Assembly: GCF_002149035.1 (NCBI RefSeq)
Contig: NZ_NGFP01000032.1
Coordinates: forward strand, 1 to 44,397
Source of the DNA: Streptosporangium minutum
GTDB taxonomy: Bacteria > Actinomycetota > Actinomycetes > Streptosporangiales > Streptosporangiaceae
DNA: 44,397 bases
Direction: 5' to 3'
The notes under the pieces were generated by a model. That model made no database searches. It saw only the letters and a list, made by a program, of their open reading frames with translations, and was not told where the DNA came from. Numbering within the stretch: position 1 is the stretch's first letter; every line of letters begins with the position of its first letter. This document shows, piece by piece, positions 17,072 to 25,132 of the stretch. The position numbers and the translations under genes are program-made.

Positions 17072-17521
17072 TTATGCCGTGGAATGCGCGCCCACCGATA
17101 GCGCCGCAACCAGGCAAGCAGCCAAAGGCGTCGACCGGAGGGCGCGCAGACGCCGACCACGACGCATGGGGGAGTGGGCAGCACCGCGCTCAGCGAACGC
17201 GGCGTGCAGCCGGAGGTTGGCCTCCAGCAGGTGATTCTTGGCGCGCATGCCGTCTTCGGCCAGCCATTTCAGCTCCGCCCGCACATCCGCGGACGGCGCC
17301 TTGGCGTCGGTGCCGAGGGACTCGGCGGCGAACAGCCCGGCCTCGATGCGCCGGGCGAGCTCGACCTCCTGCTCGGCCGACAGCAGCGCGACCTTGCCGA
17401 TCCGCCGGAGGTAGTCCTTGACCAGATCGGAGCTGGCGGCGGTCGCCGCGGCATTGGAGGCGCGGTCCTCTTCGTCGTGGTCGGACAGGATCAGCACGTC
17501 GTCATCGATGGTGGTCGTCAC
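17072..17521 (-). pseudogene. N-terminal fragment of a SigA/HrdB-type sigma factor
   Basis: GTG at 17521 follows AAAGG. The first 105 residues match group 1/2 sigma factors through regions 1.2 and the start of 2.1: SSDLVKDYLRRIGKVALLSA, EQEVELARRIEAGLFAAE, then AKNHLLEANLRL. At exactly this point the expected VVSLAKRYTGRGM is replaced by unrelated Arg/Ala-rich sequence ending at 17072. A piece with regions 2.4 to 4.2 lies 1.6 kb away at 19164-19715 on the same strand but in the wrong order. The fragment lacks core-binding and DNA-binding regions and cannot act as a sigma factor. Confidence 0.8.
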
Positions 17522-17681
17522 AGCGGCGGCACCTTTCCCGGGGCGAAACCTGTGCCGATCACGGTATGTCGCACACGGGCATACTGCGGTCACTACCACC
17601 ACCTCCGCCGACTTCATCCCGGCCGTCGGGCAGCCGCAGGAGACCTGGCCGCCATGACATCGGCCACCGACCGGCCGGCCG

Positions 17682-18353
17682 TCAGAGCCCCGCGGGGACG
17701 GTCATCACGTCGACGGGCAGGACCGGAACCGGCCAGGAGTCGTCGGCCCGCCAGCCGGCCCAGGGCGCCCCGAACGCACCCTGGCGTCCCTCGATCATCG
17801 CGACCGCCTCTTCGCGTGCCCGCTGGACATGCTGGTGGGTGCCGTCGTCGACGATTCCCAGGCGCCGGCCGTGCCGGTACTCCTCCTCGTCCTTCCAGAC
17901 GTAGGACGACAGGTCCGGCGCCACGACGAGATCGATGAACAGGTCGAAGGTGTCCACGCCGATGGGGGTACGCGTGTAGGGGCGCTGAAAGTTGACATAC
18001 CAGCGGTCCAGGCGGTGCCCGCTGGTGAAGAACAGGTTGACGCTGAAGAAGGACTCGGGGGTGAGGATGCTGAGCCAGGTGGTCTCGCGCCACGTCCAGC
18101 GGCCCAGATCCCATCGCCGGGCAGCGAGGCTGGTGATCGCGGCATCGCGCGCCGTGGTGTCGCCGGTCTGCAGCCAGTCGATCCAGGTGGTCGGAGCGAG
18201 GCTCTGGATGCCGGGCCAGTAGGCCAGGGCGAGCTCGTGGCCGCTGTCGTGGAGGACCCGGTGCGGTGAGGCGGTCCACACTCCGCCGTCGAAGGTGTCG
18301 CGCCGGATCGCGGTGGCACCGCCGGGAAACCTGGCCGTTGCGGAGACCGTCAT
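17682..18353 (-). CDS. DUF402 / FomD-like phosphohydrolase family protein
   Basis: A 223-residue protein starting with ATG at 18353. The signature is strong: HELALAYWPGIQSLAPTTWI, RRWDLGRWTWRETT, then RWYVNFQRPYTRTPIGVDTF and DLFIDLVVAPDLSSYVWKDE, with the conserved Asp/Glu/Lys cluster DLFID...WKDEEEY. DUF402 proteins include FomD (a CMP-phosphonate hydrolase) and nucleoside diphosphatases, with two metal ions bound by these acids. The substrate here is unknown. It lies between the two sigma fragments; whether it was brought in by the same rearrangement is open. Confidence 0.85.
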   Translation of the reverse strand: MTVSATARFPGGATAIRRDTFDGGVWTASPHRVLHDSGHELALAYWPGIQSLAPTTWIDWLQTGDTTARDAAITSLAARRWDLGRWTWRETTWLSILTPESFFSVNLFFTSGHRLDRWYVNFQRPYTRTPIGVDTFDLFIDLVVAPDLSSYVWKDEEEYRHGRRLGIVDDGTHQHVQRAREEAVAMIEGRQGAFGAPWAGWRADDSWPVPVLPVDVMTVPAGL

Positions 18354-19163
18354 GGGTGCATGATGCCATCAGGGGCGGGCCGTCTTCGAGCAGATGGTCC
18401 AGATGGCACCATAACAACCAGCGGGCCACGCAGTAGGGGCCGGCTCCTGCGTCGTACCCGGCTGCGGGTACAGGCGTGTCGCAGCGACGCCGGTTGGACC
18501 GGCTGTCGCACGACGGGGCCCTTACGGCAAGCAGGACGTGTGCACTCCTTGCACTCCCCGGTTCAGGCGTAGGTGCCGCGAGGAGGCAGGAGAGACATCC
18601 GCGTCTGCGGACGCGACCTTGGCCGAAGCCACGATGAAGCAGCCGGGTTTTTGAGCTGGTCCGGCAAGGCGGATCGGCTCCATGCAGCATCCCCATCGCC
18701 GTGGCGGGCATCAGCTGATTGGCCGGAGGTTCGTTGAGCGCGACGGTTTTCACAGGCGGCACTCGCCGATGCTCCCGGCATTCAGGCTGCTGCCGCCTGG
18801 CGGCCGCCACGATGAGCAGCCTTTGATCGTTATCAACTGGTAAGCGATCATTCCCAGGCTGGGCTGGCCGCATCCCTAAAGTGAGGGGCCTCGCTCGCCA
18901 CGGCCCTCTTTCTCCCGTCAGGGGGCGGCGGCGGGTTCTCATAGAACGCGGCCTGAATCGCGCCCTGCCTCACTGCAGGCAGGGCGTTGGCTTCCTCAAC
19001 GCCCTGCCGTCGTGACGGCCGAGTGGGCAGCGACGGCCCATCTACGAGTCACAGCCGCTGGACGAAGCCAGCCGATCTAGCCGTCGCTTTCACCCGGCGA
19101 GGTGAAGAACCGGCGCTCGCAACCGCACCGGCGCACCACCACGGCGCGCTCACCCCGAGATAG
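18354..19163. other. Long gene-poor stretch
   Basis: About 810 bases without a supportable gene. The only clear structure is a perfect hairpin at 18961-18986. No missing middle part of the sigma gene was found here. Confidence 0.5.
18961..18986. terminator. Hairpin, 10-bp stem
   Basis: CGCCCTGCCT (18961-18970) pairs with AGGCAGGGCG (18977-18986) around a 6-base loop. It lies downstream of the sigma C-terminal fragment, in the right place to end its transcript. No T-run follows. Confidence 0.55.
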
Positions 19164-19715
19164 TCAGTCCAAATAGCCGCGCAAGAGCTGGGCCCGGGAC
19201 GGCTGGCGGAGTTTGCCCATGGTCTTGATCTCGATCTGCCGGATGCGCTCACGGGTCACCCCGTAGACCCCGCCGATCTCGTCCAGGGTCTTGGGCCAGC
19301 CGTCGGCCAACCCGTATCGCAGCATCATCACCCCCGCCTCCCGTTCCGACAGGCTTCCCAGTACTTGACGCAGTTGATCTTGCAGCAGGATCGATCCCAC
19401 GGCGTCGTCGGGCGTGAGGGCATCGCTGTCCTCGATCAGATTGCCCAGCTCATTGCCGTTCTCAGCGCCGAGCGGGGTGTGCAGGGAGATCGGCTCGCGT
19501 GCGTATTTTTGCACCTCGGTGAGCCGGTGCGGGGTCATGTCCATCTCGGCGGCCAGTTCCTCCGGCGTGGGCTCGCGCCCCAGATCGGCCAGTAGCTGCC
19601 GCTGCACCCGGGCGACCTTGTTGATCACCTCGACCATGTGGACCGGAATCCGGATGGTGCGTGCCTGATCGGCCAGCGCGCGAGTGAGGGCTTGGCGGAT
19701 CCACCAGGTGGCATA
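19164..19715 (-). pseudogene. C-terminal fragment of a SigA/HrdB-type sigma factor, cut by IS5-type element
   Basis: Reading on the minus strand from the insertion-sequence border, the text begins [18 protein letters not shown] (region 2.4) and continues through region 3 ([40 protein letters not shown]) to region 4.2 ([32 protein letters not shown]) and its natural stop. Everything before region 2.4 is gone: the border at 19715/19716 is the end of the IS. Without a start this fragment is not translated as a sigma factor unless read out of the IS. The N-terminal fragment at 17072-17521 may come from the same gene, with about 45 residues missing between the two. Confidence 0.88.
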
Positions 19716-20604
19716 ACTGATCGTTTCAGAATGAAGTTCTGAGGCGGCGGAGGCAGATAATGCTGCAGGCCAGTTCGAGCAGGCCCTGATGGAGGTCGGC
19801 CCGGCGCTCGTAGCGGATGCGTAGTCGTTTGAACTGGTGAAGCCAGGCGAACGCGCGTTCAACCACCCAGCGCACCTTGCCAAGCCCGGATCCATGGGCG
19901 GTTCCGCGTCGGGCGATCACGGGTTTGATGCCGCGCTTCCACAGCAGGCGGCGGTATTTGTCGAAGTCGTAGCCCCGGTCGGCGTACAGGCGCCGGGGCT
20001 TACGACGGGGGGCGCCCCCGCAGGCCCCGGATCGGTGGGACGGCGTCCAGCAGCGGCAGCAGCTGGGTGACGTCGTGGCGATTGCCTCCGGTGAGAGCGA
20101 CGGCCAGCGGGGTTCCGTGCCGATCGACGATCACATGGTGCTTGGAACCGAGCCGGGCCCGGTCGACGGGCGAAGGGCCGACATGATCCCCCCTTTGAGG
20201 GCCCGGACATGTGAGCCGTCGACAGCGCAGTCATCCAGGTCAAGAAGGTCCGTCTGCCGTAGCTCGGCCAGCATAGCGGCGTGCAGGCGGGGCCAGACGC
20301 CGGCTTCGGTCCAGTCCCGCAGCCGGCGCCAGGCCGTGACTCCGGAGCAGCCCACGGTCTCCGCGGGCACATTGCGCCAGGCAACACCGGTCCGCAGCAC
20401 GTACATCACGCCAGTGAGCGCCGCCCGGTCCGGAATACGCAGACGTCCCGGGTGGCGACGACGGCGCTCGGGAACGGGCGGCAGCAGCGGAGCCACGCGC
20501 TCCCACAGGTCGTCCGGAACAAGATCAGCACTCACCCACACAGCCTCCCGATCAACATCGCCAGGCACAAGAGCGCGGGCTCAACTCGCTCTGAAACGAT
20601 CAGT
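19716..20604 (-). mobile_element. IS5-family (IS427-like) insertion sequence
   Basis: Exact 15-bp inverted ends ACTGATCGTTTCAGA (19716-19730) and TCTGAAACGATCAGT (20590-20604) bound an 889-bp element. It carries overlapping transposase reading frames. No matching target duplication is visible (left flank GCATA, right flank CAGTC), consistent with later recombination. Its left end cuts the sigma fragment and its right end reaches the stop codon of the PPOX-like gene. Confidence 0.88.
19726..20568 (-). pseudogene. IS5-family transposase, two-frame with an extra frameshift
   Basis: The first frame (20131-20568) starts PDDLWERVAPLLPPVPERRR and holds the first DDE aspartate in DDCAVDGSHVRALKGG. 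At that point AAAGGGGGG allows a -1 shift into DHVGPSPVDRARLGSKHHV, the normal programmed arrangement in IS427-type elements. That second frame then hits TAA after GLRGRP because a run of six C (minus strand; six G around 19997-20002) has one base too many; with five it would read RRKPRRLYADRGYDFDKY and join the last frame (19726-19920, [20 protein letters not shown]). So the enzyme is inactive as read, unless the extra base is an assembly error. Confidence 0.8.
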
Positions 20605-21014
20605 CAGTCGGCGAAGGTGCCGACCAGCCGCTGCGGGGTGACCCTGACGACCACCCGCACCACCTCCGGCGGCAGTTCCAGGTACTCCTCACCCGCGCCC
20701 GGCCCCTCGTACTGCTCGGCCAGTGCGACGGCCAGCTTCCGGCCCAGATCCTCGGCCACCGTCGCGGTACCGCGTACCTCCAGGTATCGCAGCGGGTTGG
20801 CCCGGTCGTAGACCGTCAGGCTGACCCGCGCGTCGCGCTCCATGTTGGTGACCTTGCGGCGGCCAGCTGCCGAAGAGATCAGCAGGTCGCCGCCGTCCCG
20901 GGCGACCCAGACCACTGAGGTCTGCGGGCTGCCGTCGGGGTTCACGGTGGCCAGCACCGCGGGATTCGCATCGTCAAGGAGCCTGCAGGCGGCATCGTTC
21001 AACTTGATCCTCAC
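20604..21014 (-). CDS. PPOX-class F420/FMN-dependent oxidoreductase-like protein
   Basis: A 136-residue split-barrel protein. PAVLATVNPDGSPQTSVVWV, RRKVTNMERDARVSLTVYDR and RYLEVRGTATVAEDLG are the typical blocks of the pyridoxamine 5'-phosphate oxidase-like family that binds F420 or FMN. The GTG at 21014 is where similarity begins. Such proteins reduce small organic substrates with F420H2; the substrate is unknown. The stop codon at 20604-20606 touches the right end of the IS5-type element, and a second copy of that IS end lies 120 bases upstream of its start, so the gene is bracketed by two like-oriented IS ends. Confidence 0.85.
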   Translation of the reverse strand: MRIKLNDAACRLLDDANPAVLATVNPDGSPQTSVVWVARDGGDLLISSAAGRRKVTNMERDARVSLTVYDRANPLRYLEVRGTATVAEDLGRKLAVALAEQYEGPGAGEEYLELPPEVVRVVVRVTPQRLVGTFAD

Positions 21015-21119
21015 GCCCGCGACCCTAGCCAGGTCGCCAGGCGGCGTCGACCGATATGTCCCCTGCCGGCGCACGCACGTAGGGCACCCTCGCCGACCGA
21101 GATCGCAAACCGCAAAACC

Positions 21120-21148
21120 CGGGCTCATCTCATTCTGAAACGATCAGT
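21120..21148 (-). repeat. Orphan copy of the IS5-type right end
   Basis: About 29 bases ending TCTGAAACGATCAGT (21134-21148) match the right end of the element at 20604, with three changes. The sequence next to it, CATTCTGAAACGATCAGT, matches the left end of the element over 18 bases in reverse complement. No transposase is attached. A truncated recombinase begins right after it. Confidence 0.8.
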
Positions 21149-21150
21149 TA

Positions 21151-21717
21151 GTGGTGGTTCCTGGGGGTTCGGGTGGCGTCGATCGATCGGACGGCGTAGC
21201 TCTGGCGGCCAGCGGCTACGACGAACTGGTCATGGAAAGGGAGTCGGGCAAGCGCGGGGTCGCGCGGCCGGCATGGGAGGCGCTCCTGGCGCTGCCCAGG
21301 GCGGACGACACGCTGAAGTTCTGGAAGTCCGACTGGTGGGGCCGCTCGACGGGGCACGTGCTGACCACGGTCAACCAGCTGCGCGACCGCGGCATCACGG
21401 TGGTGTCGCTGACGGAGAACTTTGATTTGGGTACCAAGGAGGGCCGGTTCATGTTCGCGGTCCTGGCCGCCGCTGCGGAGTACGAGCTGGAGCTGCGCGC
21501 CGAGCGCCAGGCCGAGGGAATCGCCGCCGCCAAGCGCCGGGAAGCCACCAGTGCCATGCTGCCCGGCAAGAAGACGACCGGCCAGCCGCGCACTATCAGC
21601 CCCGCCGAACTGGCCACACTACGCCGCCCGGTCGACGACGGTATCTCAGTCACCGAGGCTGCCCGCACTCTCAAAATCGGCCGCTCCACCGCCTACGCGG
21701 CACTCGCGGCCCGCTGA
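21151..21717 (+). pseudogene. Serine recombinase (resolvase), N-terminus lost at an IS end
   Basis: From about 21210 the frame reads as a resolvase: LKFWKSDWWGRSTGHVLTTV, NQLRDRGITVVSLTENFDLG, GRFMFAVLAAAAEYELELRA and a C-terminal helix-turn-helix VTEAARTLKIGRSTAYAALA. The first part with the catalytic Ser (YARVSTxxQ) is missing; the orphan IS end lies immediately upstream. The usual DRxxRS catalytic pair is also changed to SDWWGRS. A second copy of the last 40 residues occurs at 23179-23298, after the APH-type gene. Confidence 0.78.
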
Positions 21718-22315
21718 CACCAACTACTCCGTGCGGCTTCCGGCAACTCCCGGTGCGCATGGTGTCCACTCCCCTTACTCTCCGGAACGCACGCCGTAGG
21801 ATGAGGGGAGGCTCATTACGTTCCCAGGGGATTGACACCCAGGCCCTCCGCCGACACCGGCAATAAACCGAATGCGCGGAACCGACCGGGTGGTATTGCA
21901 TACGGACATGACCGGCGGACCCTCGCACTTCTCCAGGAGCAGTCGACCGCACGCGGGTGCTGACGCAACGTTGGCCGCCCACCGGACGAACCCGCGACCG
22001 CGTCGCCACCGACGACGCCCGCCGCTTCGCCCCCTTCCCACTGCTGCGCGCCCTCCCGATCAGGCCGACGCGCTCACGTCCACCCTCTCCGCGGCCGGCT
22101 GCCGACTCAGCGGCGACGGCTGCAGCACGGCGCTGCTTCGGGGCGATCCGGACGTGAGCGCTCTCCTTGACCGGCCCCTGACGGCACAGGACGACTACGG
22201 CCTCGGGGTCCGCTATGCCCGGCCGCGCTGACCTGGTCACGACGCATCAGACGCCCGGCCGGGCCAAGGGCCTGCGCCGCACACATCAACTCCAGCAGGG
22301 AGAGGCACCGAACAC
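21718..22315. other. Intergenic stretch between resolvase remnant and APH-type gene
   Basis: About 600 bases with no convincing gene. A plus-strand frame ending at 22231 (DDYGLGVRYARPR) has coding-like ending but no recognisable family. TTGACA at 21835 could be a -35 element, but no good -10 follows. Confidence 0.35.
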
Positions 22316-23173
22316 GTGAAGGACACCGAGATCCCGCGGGCGGTGGCCGCGGCCGTCGACACGGCCGCCGAGTACGGTCTGGGCGCCGACGACGCCGCTG
22401 TGCTGCACAACTCGAACCGGATCGCCGTCCGGCTGCGGCCCAGCGGCGTGCTCGCCCGGGTCGCGCCCCTCGCGCACCGCCTCGACTTCGAGGTCGAGAT
22501 CGCCCGGCGCCTCGCCGGGACCGGCAGCCCGGTGGCGGGTCTCGATCCGAGGGCCGAGCCCCGCGTCCATGTCCGCGACGGCTTCGCCGTCACCCTCTGG
22601 ACCTACTACGAGCCCACCGCCGCACCCGAGAACCACCCGCCCGCCGCCTACGCCGACGCCCTGGCCCGGCTGCACGCCGGCCTGCGCCGCATCAACTTCG
22701 CCGCACCGCACTTCACCGACCGCGTCGCCGACGCCCTCCGGGTGGTCGAGGATCCCGCCGTCAGCCCGGACCTCGGCGCCGCGGAACGCGCCCTGCTGAC
22801 CGACACCCTCCACGGAATCAGCCGCGCGATCCTGGACCGCGGCACGCGGCAACAGCTCCTGCACGGCGAACCGCACCCCGGCAACCTGCTCGCCACCGCG
22901 GACGGACCGCTCTTCATCGACCTGGAGACCGCCTGCCGCGGACCCGTCGAGTTCGACCTCGCGCATGCTCCGGAGGACGTCGCCGCGCACTACCCAGGCG
23001 CCGACTCCGGGCTGCTCGCCGACTGCCGGATCCTCAGCCTCGCCCTCATGGTCTCCTGGCGTTGGGACCGCGACGACCAACTCCTCGACGGGCGCGGAAA
23101 GGGCCGGGAGTGGCTCGCCCAGATGCAGGCCGACCTCGACCGCCGGGAGCACGCCGCCGGTGGCGGCCACTGA
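22316..23173 (+). CDS. APH/ChoK-fold phosphotransferase
   Basis: A 285-residue kinase-like protein starting with GTG at 22316 after GGGAGAGG. The catalytic loop is HGEPHPGN (residues 183-190; Glu replaces the usual Asp of HGDxxxxN) and the metal motif is FIDLETACRGPVEFDLA, with Glu after Asp-Leu. These place it in the aminoglycoside phosphotransferase superfamily, which also phosphorylates choline, homoserine and macrolides. The substrate cannot be named. The HGE variant occurs in the superfamily but leaves activity uncertain. It lies between two remnants of the same type of recombinase gene, suggesting arrival with a mobile element. Confidence 0.82.
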   Translation: MKDTEIPRAVAAAVDTAAEYGLGADDAAVLHNSNRIAVRLRPSGVLARVAPLAHRLDFEVEIARRLAGTGSPVAGLDPRAEPRVHVRDGFAVTLWTYYEPTAAPENHPPAAYADALARLHAGLRRINFAAPHFTDRVADALRVVEDPAVSPDLGAAERALLTDTLHGISRAILDRGTRQQLLHGEPHPGNLLATADGPLFIDLETACRGPVEFDLAHAPEDVAAHYPGADSGLLADCRILSLALMVSWRWDRDDQLLDGRGKGREWLAQMQADLDRREHAAGGGH

Positions 23174-23178
23174 GCGGC

Positions 23179-23298
23179 GCCCCCACCGAACTGGCCACAC
23201 TGCGCCGCCTGGTCGACGACGGCGTCTCGATCACCGAGGCCGCCCGCACCCTCAAGATCGGCCGCTCCACTGCCTACGAGGCGCTGGCCCAGCGCTGA
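23179..23298 (+). pseudogene. Second copy of resolvase C-terminal helix-turn-helix
   Basis: The frame reads APTELATLRRLVDDGVSITE then AARTLKIGRSTAYEALAQR and stops. It matches the end of the remnant at 21151-21717 at nearly every position. It follows the APH-type gene by five bases and has no start of its own. Confidence 0.8.
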
Positions 23299-23762
23299 GC
23301 AGCGGTTCTGCCGTCCCGCGGCCTGTTTCTGCCGTATTCCGGTGGTACCCGCTGGTCGCGGGCCAGATAAGAGTTGAGGGTGCGAGAGGCGATCCCCGCG
23401 CGCTCGGCGATCTCCTCGGTATCGAAGAGCGGGCCGCCGAGCACGACGCCCCGGTTGTCGAGGTCAGCCAAGATCGCACTGCGGTGCTCCAGGAAGTTGG
23501 CGGCGTAGCGGCGGGGCTCGCCATGCTGGCCGAGTAACCGCATCGTCTCGGCCGGCACCTCCTCCTCGACGCCGAGCAGCGACTGCCTGTTGCGCAGCGT
23601 CCAGGCCCCGTCCAGGCTCAGGCGGTGGGCGGCTTGAGCGACGGTCTCGTCGGTGTCCCACTCCAGGTGGCCGCCGGCCGCGGGGCTACGGGGGAAGGAC
23701 AACGGACCGGTCCGTTGTTCTCCGACCCCCGAGCACGCGCTGTACGGGGTGCTCGACTCCAC
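23274..23762 (-). CDS. Hypothetical protein with possible helix-turn-helix
   Basis: Within this frame, residues from about 35 on look coding: HLEWDTDETVAQAAHRLSLD, then AETMRLLGQHGEPRRYAANF and a helix-turn-helix-like segment FDTEEIAERAGIASRTLNSY, LARDQRVP. This resembles excisionase or MerR-like DNA-binding segments, but no family is sure. The N-terminal 30 residues are probably not real, so the start is uncertain. It overlaps the resolvase remnant at its 3' end. It may be a fragment. Confidence 0.4.
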   Translation of the reverse strand: MESSTPYSACSGVGEQRTGPLSFPRSPAAGGHLEWDTDETVAQAAHRLSLDGAWTLRNRQSLLGVEEEVPAETMRLLGQHGEPRRYAANFLEHRSAILADLDNRGVVLGGPLFDTEEIAERAGIASRTLNSYLARDQRVPPEYGRNRPRDGRTAAQRWASAS

Positions 23763-23906
23763 CGTCGGTCTCGGGGGTTCGTGATCCGTGCCGTCAGTCC
23801 ATCGTGAGCAGGCAGGGCAGTCGCCCGGAGGTGGGCTGGGGGTGCCATCTCCGGGCGGTTGACGGCGGTCAGCGGCGCGGCACGGGCGCGACTGTGACCG
23901 CCGGCA

Positions 23907-24215
23907 TCAGCGGGTACACCGAATGGAGGCACTGCCCCAGTAGTAGCCCGGCCCGAGCCGGGACGAGTCGGCGAACAGCAGCACGCACTGCTCGTTGCTG
24001 AAGCCCGAGATCAGCGCCTGGCGGCGGGCGTCATTCTCCGCCTCGCGCTTGGCCTCTTTGGGGCTGTTCTCGAGGGCCATGCCGTTGAAGCCGCGCTCCT
24101 CGAGCACGCTCGCCTGTCCCGTCGCGGCCGGCGCGGCGAACGCCGCGGCCGGAGCGAGGACGGCGAGGCCGGTGACCATGGCGGCGACGACGCCGCGAGC
24201 AACGATTGAACGCAT
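23907..24215 (-). CDS. Small secreted two-cysteine protein (paralogue A)
   Basis: A 102-residue protein, ATG at 24215 with GGAG upstream. Residues 1-28 are a Sec signal peptide (MRSIVARG, a hydrophobic core, AFA-AP). The mature part has ARRQALISGFSNEQCVLLFA and ends GYYWGSASIRCTR: two cysteines, a Gly-Trp-Gly-Ser/Thr-Ala block and a final Cys-x-Arg. The neighbouring gene at 24257-24526 has the same plan. The family is unknown to me. The gene is 41 bases downstream of the paralogue and likely co-transcribed with it. Confidence 0.75.
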   Translation of the reverse strand: MRSIVARGVVAAMVTGLAVLAPAAAFAAPAATGQASVLEERGFNGMALENSPKEAKREAENDARRQALISGFSNEQCVLLFADSSRLGPGYYWGSASIRCTR

Positions 24216-24256
24216 TCCTGAAGTCTCCTTCTGTTCTTTGGTTCCCGTACCGGGGC

Positions 24257-24526
24257 TCAGCGCTGGCAGTTGACTGTCGCGGTGCCGAACCAGCTGCCCG
24301 GAAGGTCTCCGGCCCTCGCGCTGGAGTTGCTCACGTAGCACTGCGAGTGCAGGAATCCGGCCCATTCCGCCTTGCTGTAGGCGTGGTACACCGCGCTGTT
24401 CACCGCGCTGGCCTGGCTTGTGCCCTGAGCGGTCGCGGTGAACGAACGGGCTTCCGCCGACGCCGGCCCCGCCGCGATCACGATCGCGGCGGCGGCCAGT
24501 ACGGCGGCACCCAGCATCTTCTTCAT
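24257..24526 (-). CDS. Small secreted two-cysteine protein (paralogue B)
   Basis: An 89-residue protein, ATG at 24526 after GGAAGGGGG. A signal peptide (MKKMLGAAVLAAAAIVIAA, cleavage near ASA-EA) is followed by a short mature part with SAVNSAVYHAYSKAEWAGFL, HSQC and the end GSWFGTATVNCQR. The cysteine spacing and ending match paralogue A. A good promoter on the minus strand (24570-24598) precedes it, with its -35 inside the 24-bp inverted repeat shared with the divergent XRE gene. Function unknown; a secreted signal, inhibitor or surface peptide are all possible. Confidence 0.78.
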   Translation of the reverse strand: MKKMLGAAVLAAAAIVIAAGPASAEARSFTATAQGTSQASAVNSAVYHAYSKAEWAGFLHSQCYVSNSSARAGDLPGSWFGTATVNCQR

Positions 24527-24569
24527 CCGCCCCCTTCCTCATTCATCTCAGCTAATATGATCAAGACAC

Positions 24570-24598
24570 AAGCTAGCCATGCATCATGGCAATGTCAA
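24570..24598 (-). promoter_or_regulatory. Sigma-70-type promoter for the secreted-protein genes
   Basis: On the minus strand TTGACA (24593-24598) is followed after exactly 17 bases by TAGCTT (24570-24575), close to the actinomycete housekeeping consensus. The start codon of paralogue B lies 44 bases downstream. The -35 lies in the left arm of the inverted repeat. Confidence 0.7.
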
Positions 24599-24646
24599 CT
24601 GATATGAATGATCTCCCCATGGTCATTCATATCAGTTGACATTGCC
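24588..24646. promoter_or_regulatory. Perfect 24-bp inverted repeat between divergent genes
   Basis: 24588-24611 and 24623-24646 are exact reverse complements around an 11-base spacer. Each arm holds an outward TTGACA. It lies between the secreted-protein gene and the XRE regulator start (24668) and is the best candidate for the operator of that regulator. It could also form a cruciform or an mRNA hairpin. Confidence 0.85.
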
Positions 24647-24667
24647 GCCTACCATCCAGAGGCGCAG

Positions 24668-25132
24668 ATGACCGACGAGCAGGACCGCGCACCGGTGGCC
24701 GGCACGCTCAGCGACCGGATCGACCACCTGTTCCAGGTGGTCCGTCGCCCCAACGGCGAGCAGCACAGCCACGAGGAGGTGGCCAAGGCCTGCCGGGAGA
24801 GCACCGGTGAGACCTTCTCCGCGACCTACCTCTGGCAGCTTCGCACCGGCCGCAGGGACAACCCGACCAAGCGGCACCTGGAAGCCCTCGCCGCCTTCTT
24901 TCAGGTGCCGCCCGCGTACTTCTTCGACGACGAACAGGGCGCGGTGATCGCCAAGGAGTTGGAGCTACTCGGTGCGTTGCGCAACAGCGCGGTGCGCGAT
25001 GTGGCACTGCGTGCGGTCAACCTCTCCGAGGAGGGCCTCGGCACGGTCGCTGACATCATCGATGCCATCGAGCGCCGCGAGGCGCAACAGGGCGGCGCCA
25101 GGGAGGCGCACGGTCGCAAGCCGAGGGAGTGA
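24668..25132 (+). CDS. XRE-family transcriptional regulator
   Basis: A 154-residue protein. The ATG at 24668 is preferred to an in-frame ATG at 24608, which lies inside the inverted repeat. The N-terminal half has a helix-turn-helix of the EspR/XRE type (HEEVAKACRESTGETFSATY, LWQLRTGRRDNPTKRHLEAL, AAFFQVPPAYFFDD), and the C-terminal half is a helical dimerisation-like region (LRAVNLSEEGLGTVADIIDA). It overlaps the next gene by four bases (GTGA), so translation is coupled. In actinomycetes such regulators are often followed by an ImmA/IrrE-like protein and a multi-span membrane protein, as here. It probably binds the inverted repeat upstream. Confidence 0.88.
   Translation: MTDEQDRAPVAGTLSDRIDHLFQVVRRPNGEQHSHEEVAKACRESTGETFSATYLWQLRTGRRDNPTKRHLEALAAFFQVPPAYFFDDEQGAVIAKELELLGALRNSAVRDVALRAVNLSEEGLGTVADIIDAIERREAQQGGAREAHGRKPRE

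Noticed and set aside
18614-18942. Minus-strand frame upstream of DUF402 that could hold the missing middle of the sigma factor
   Set aside because: Translation shows no region 2.1-2.3 motifs in any frame.
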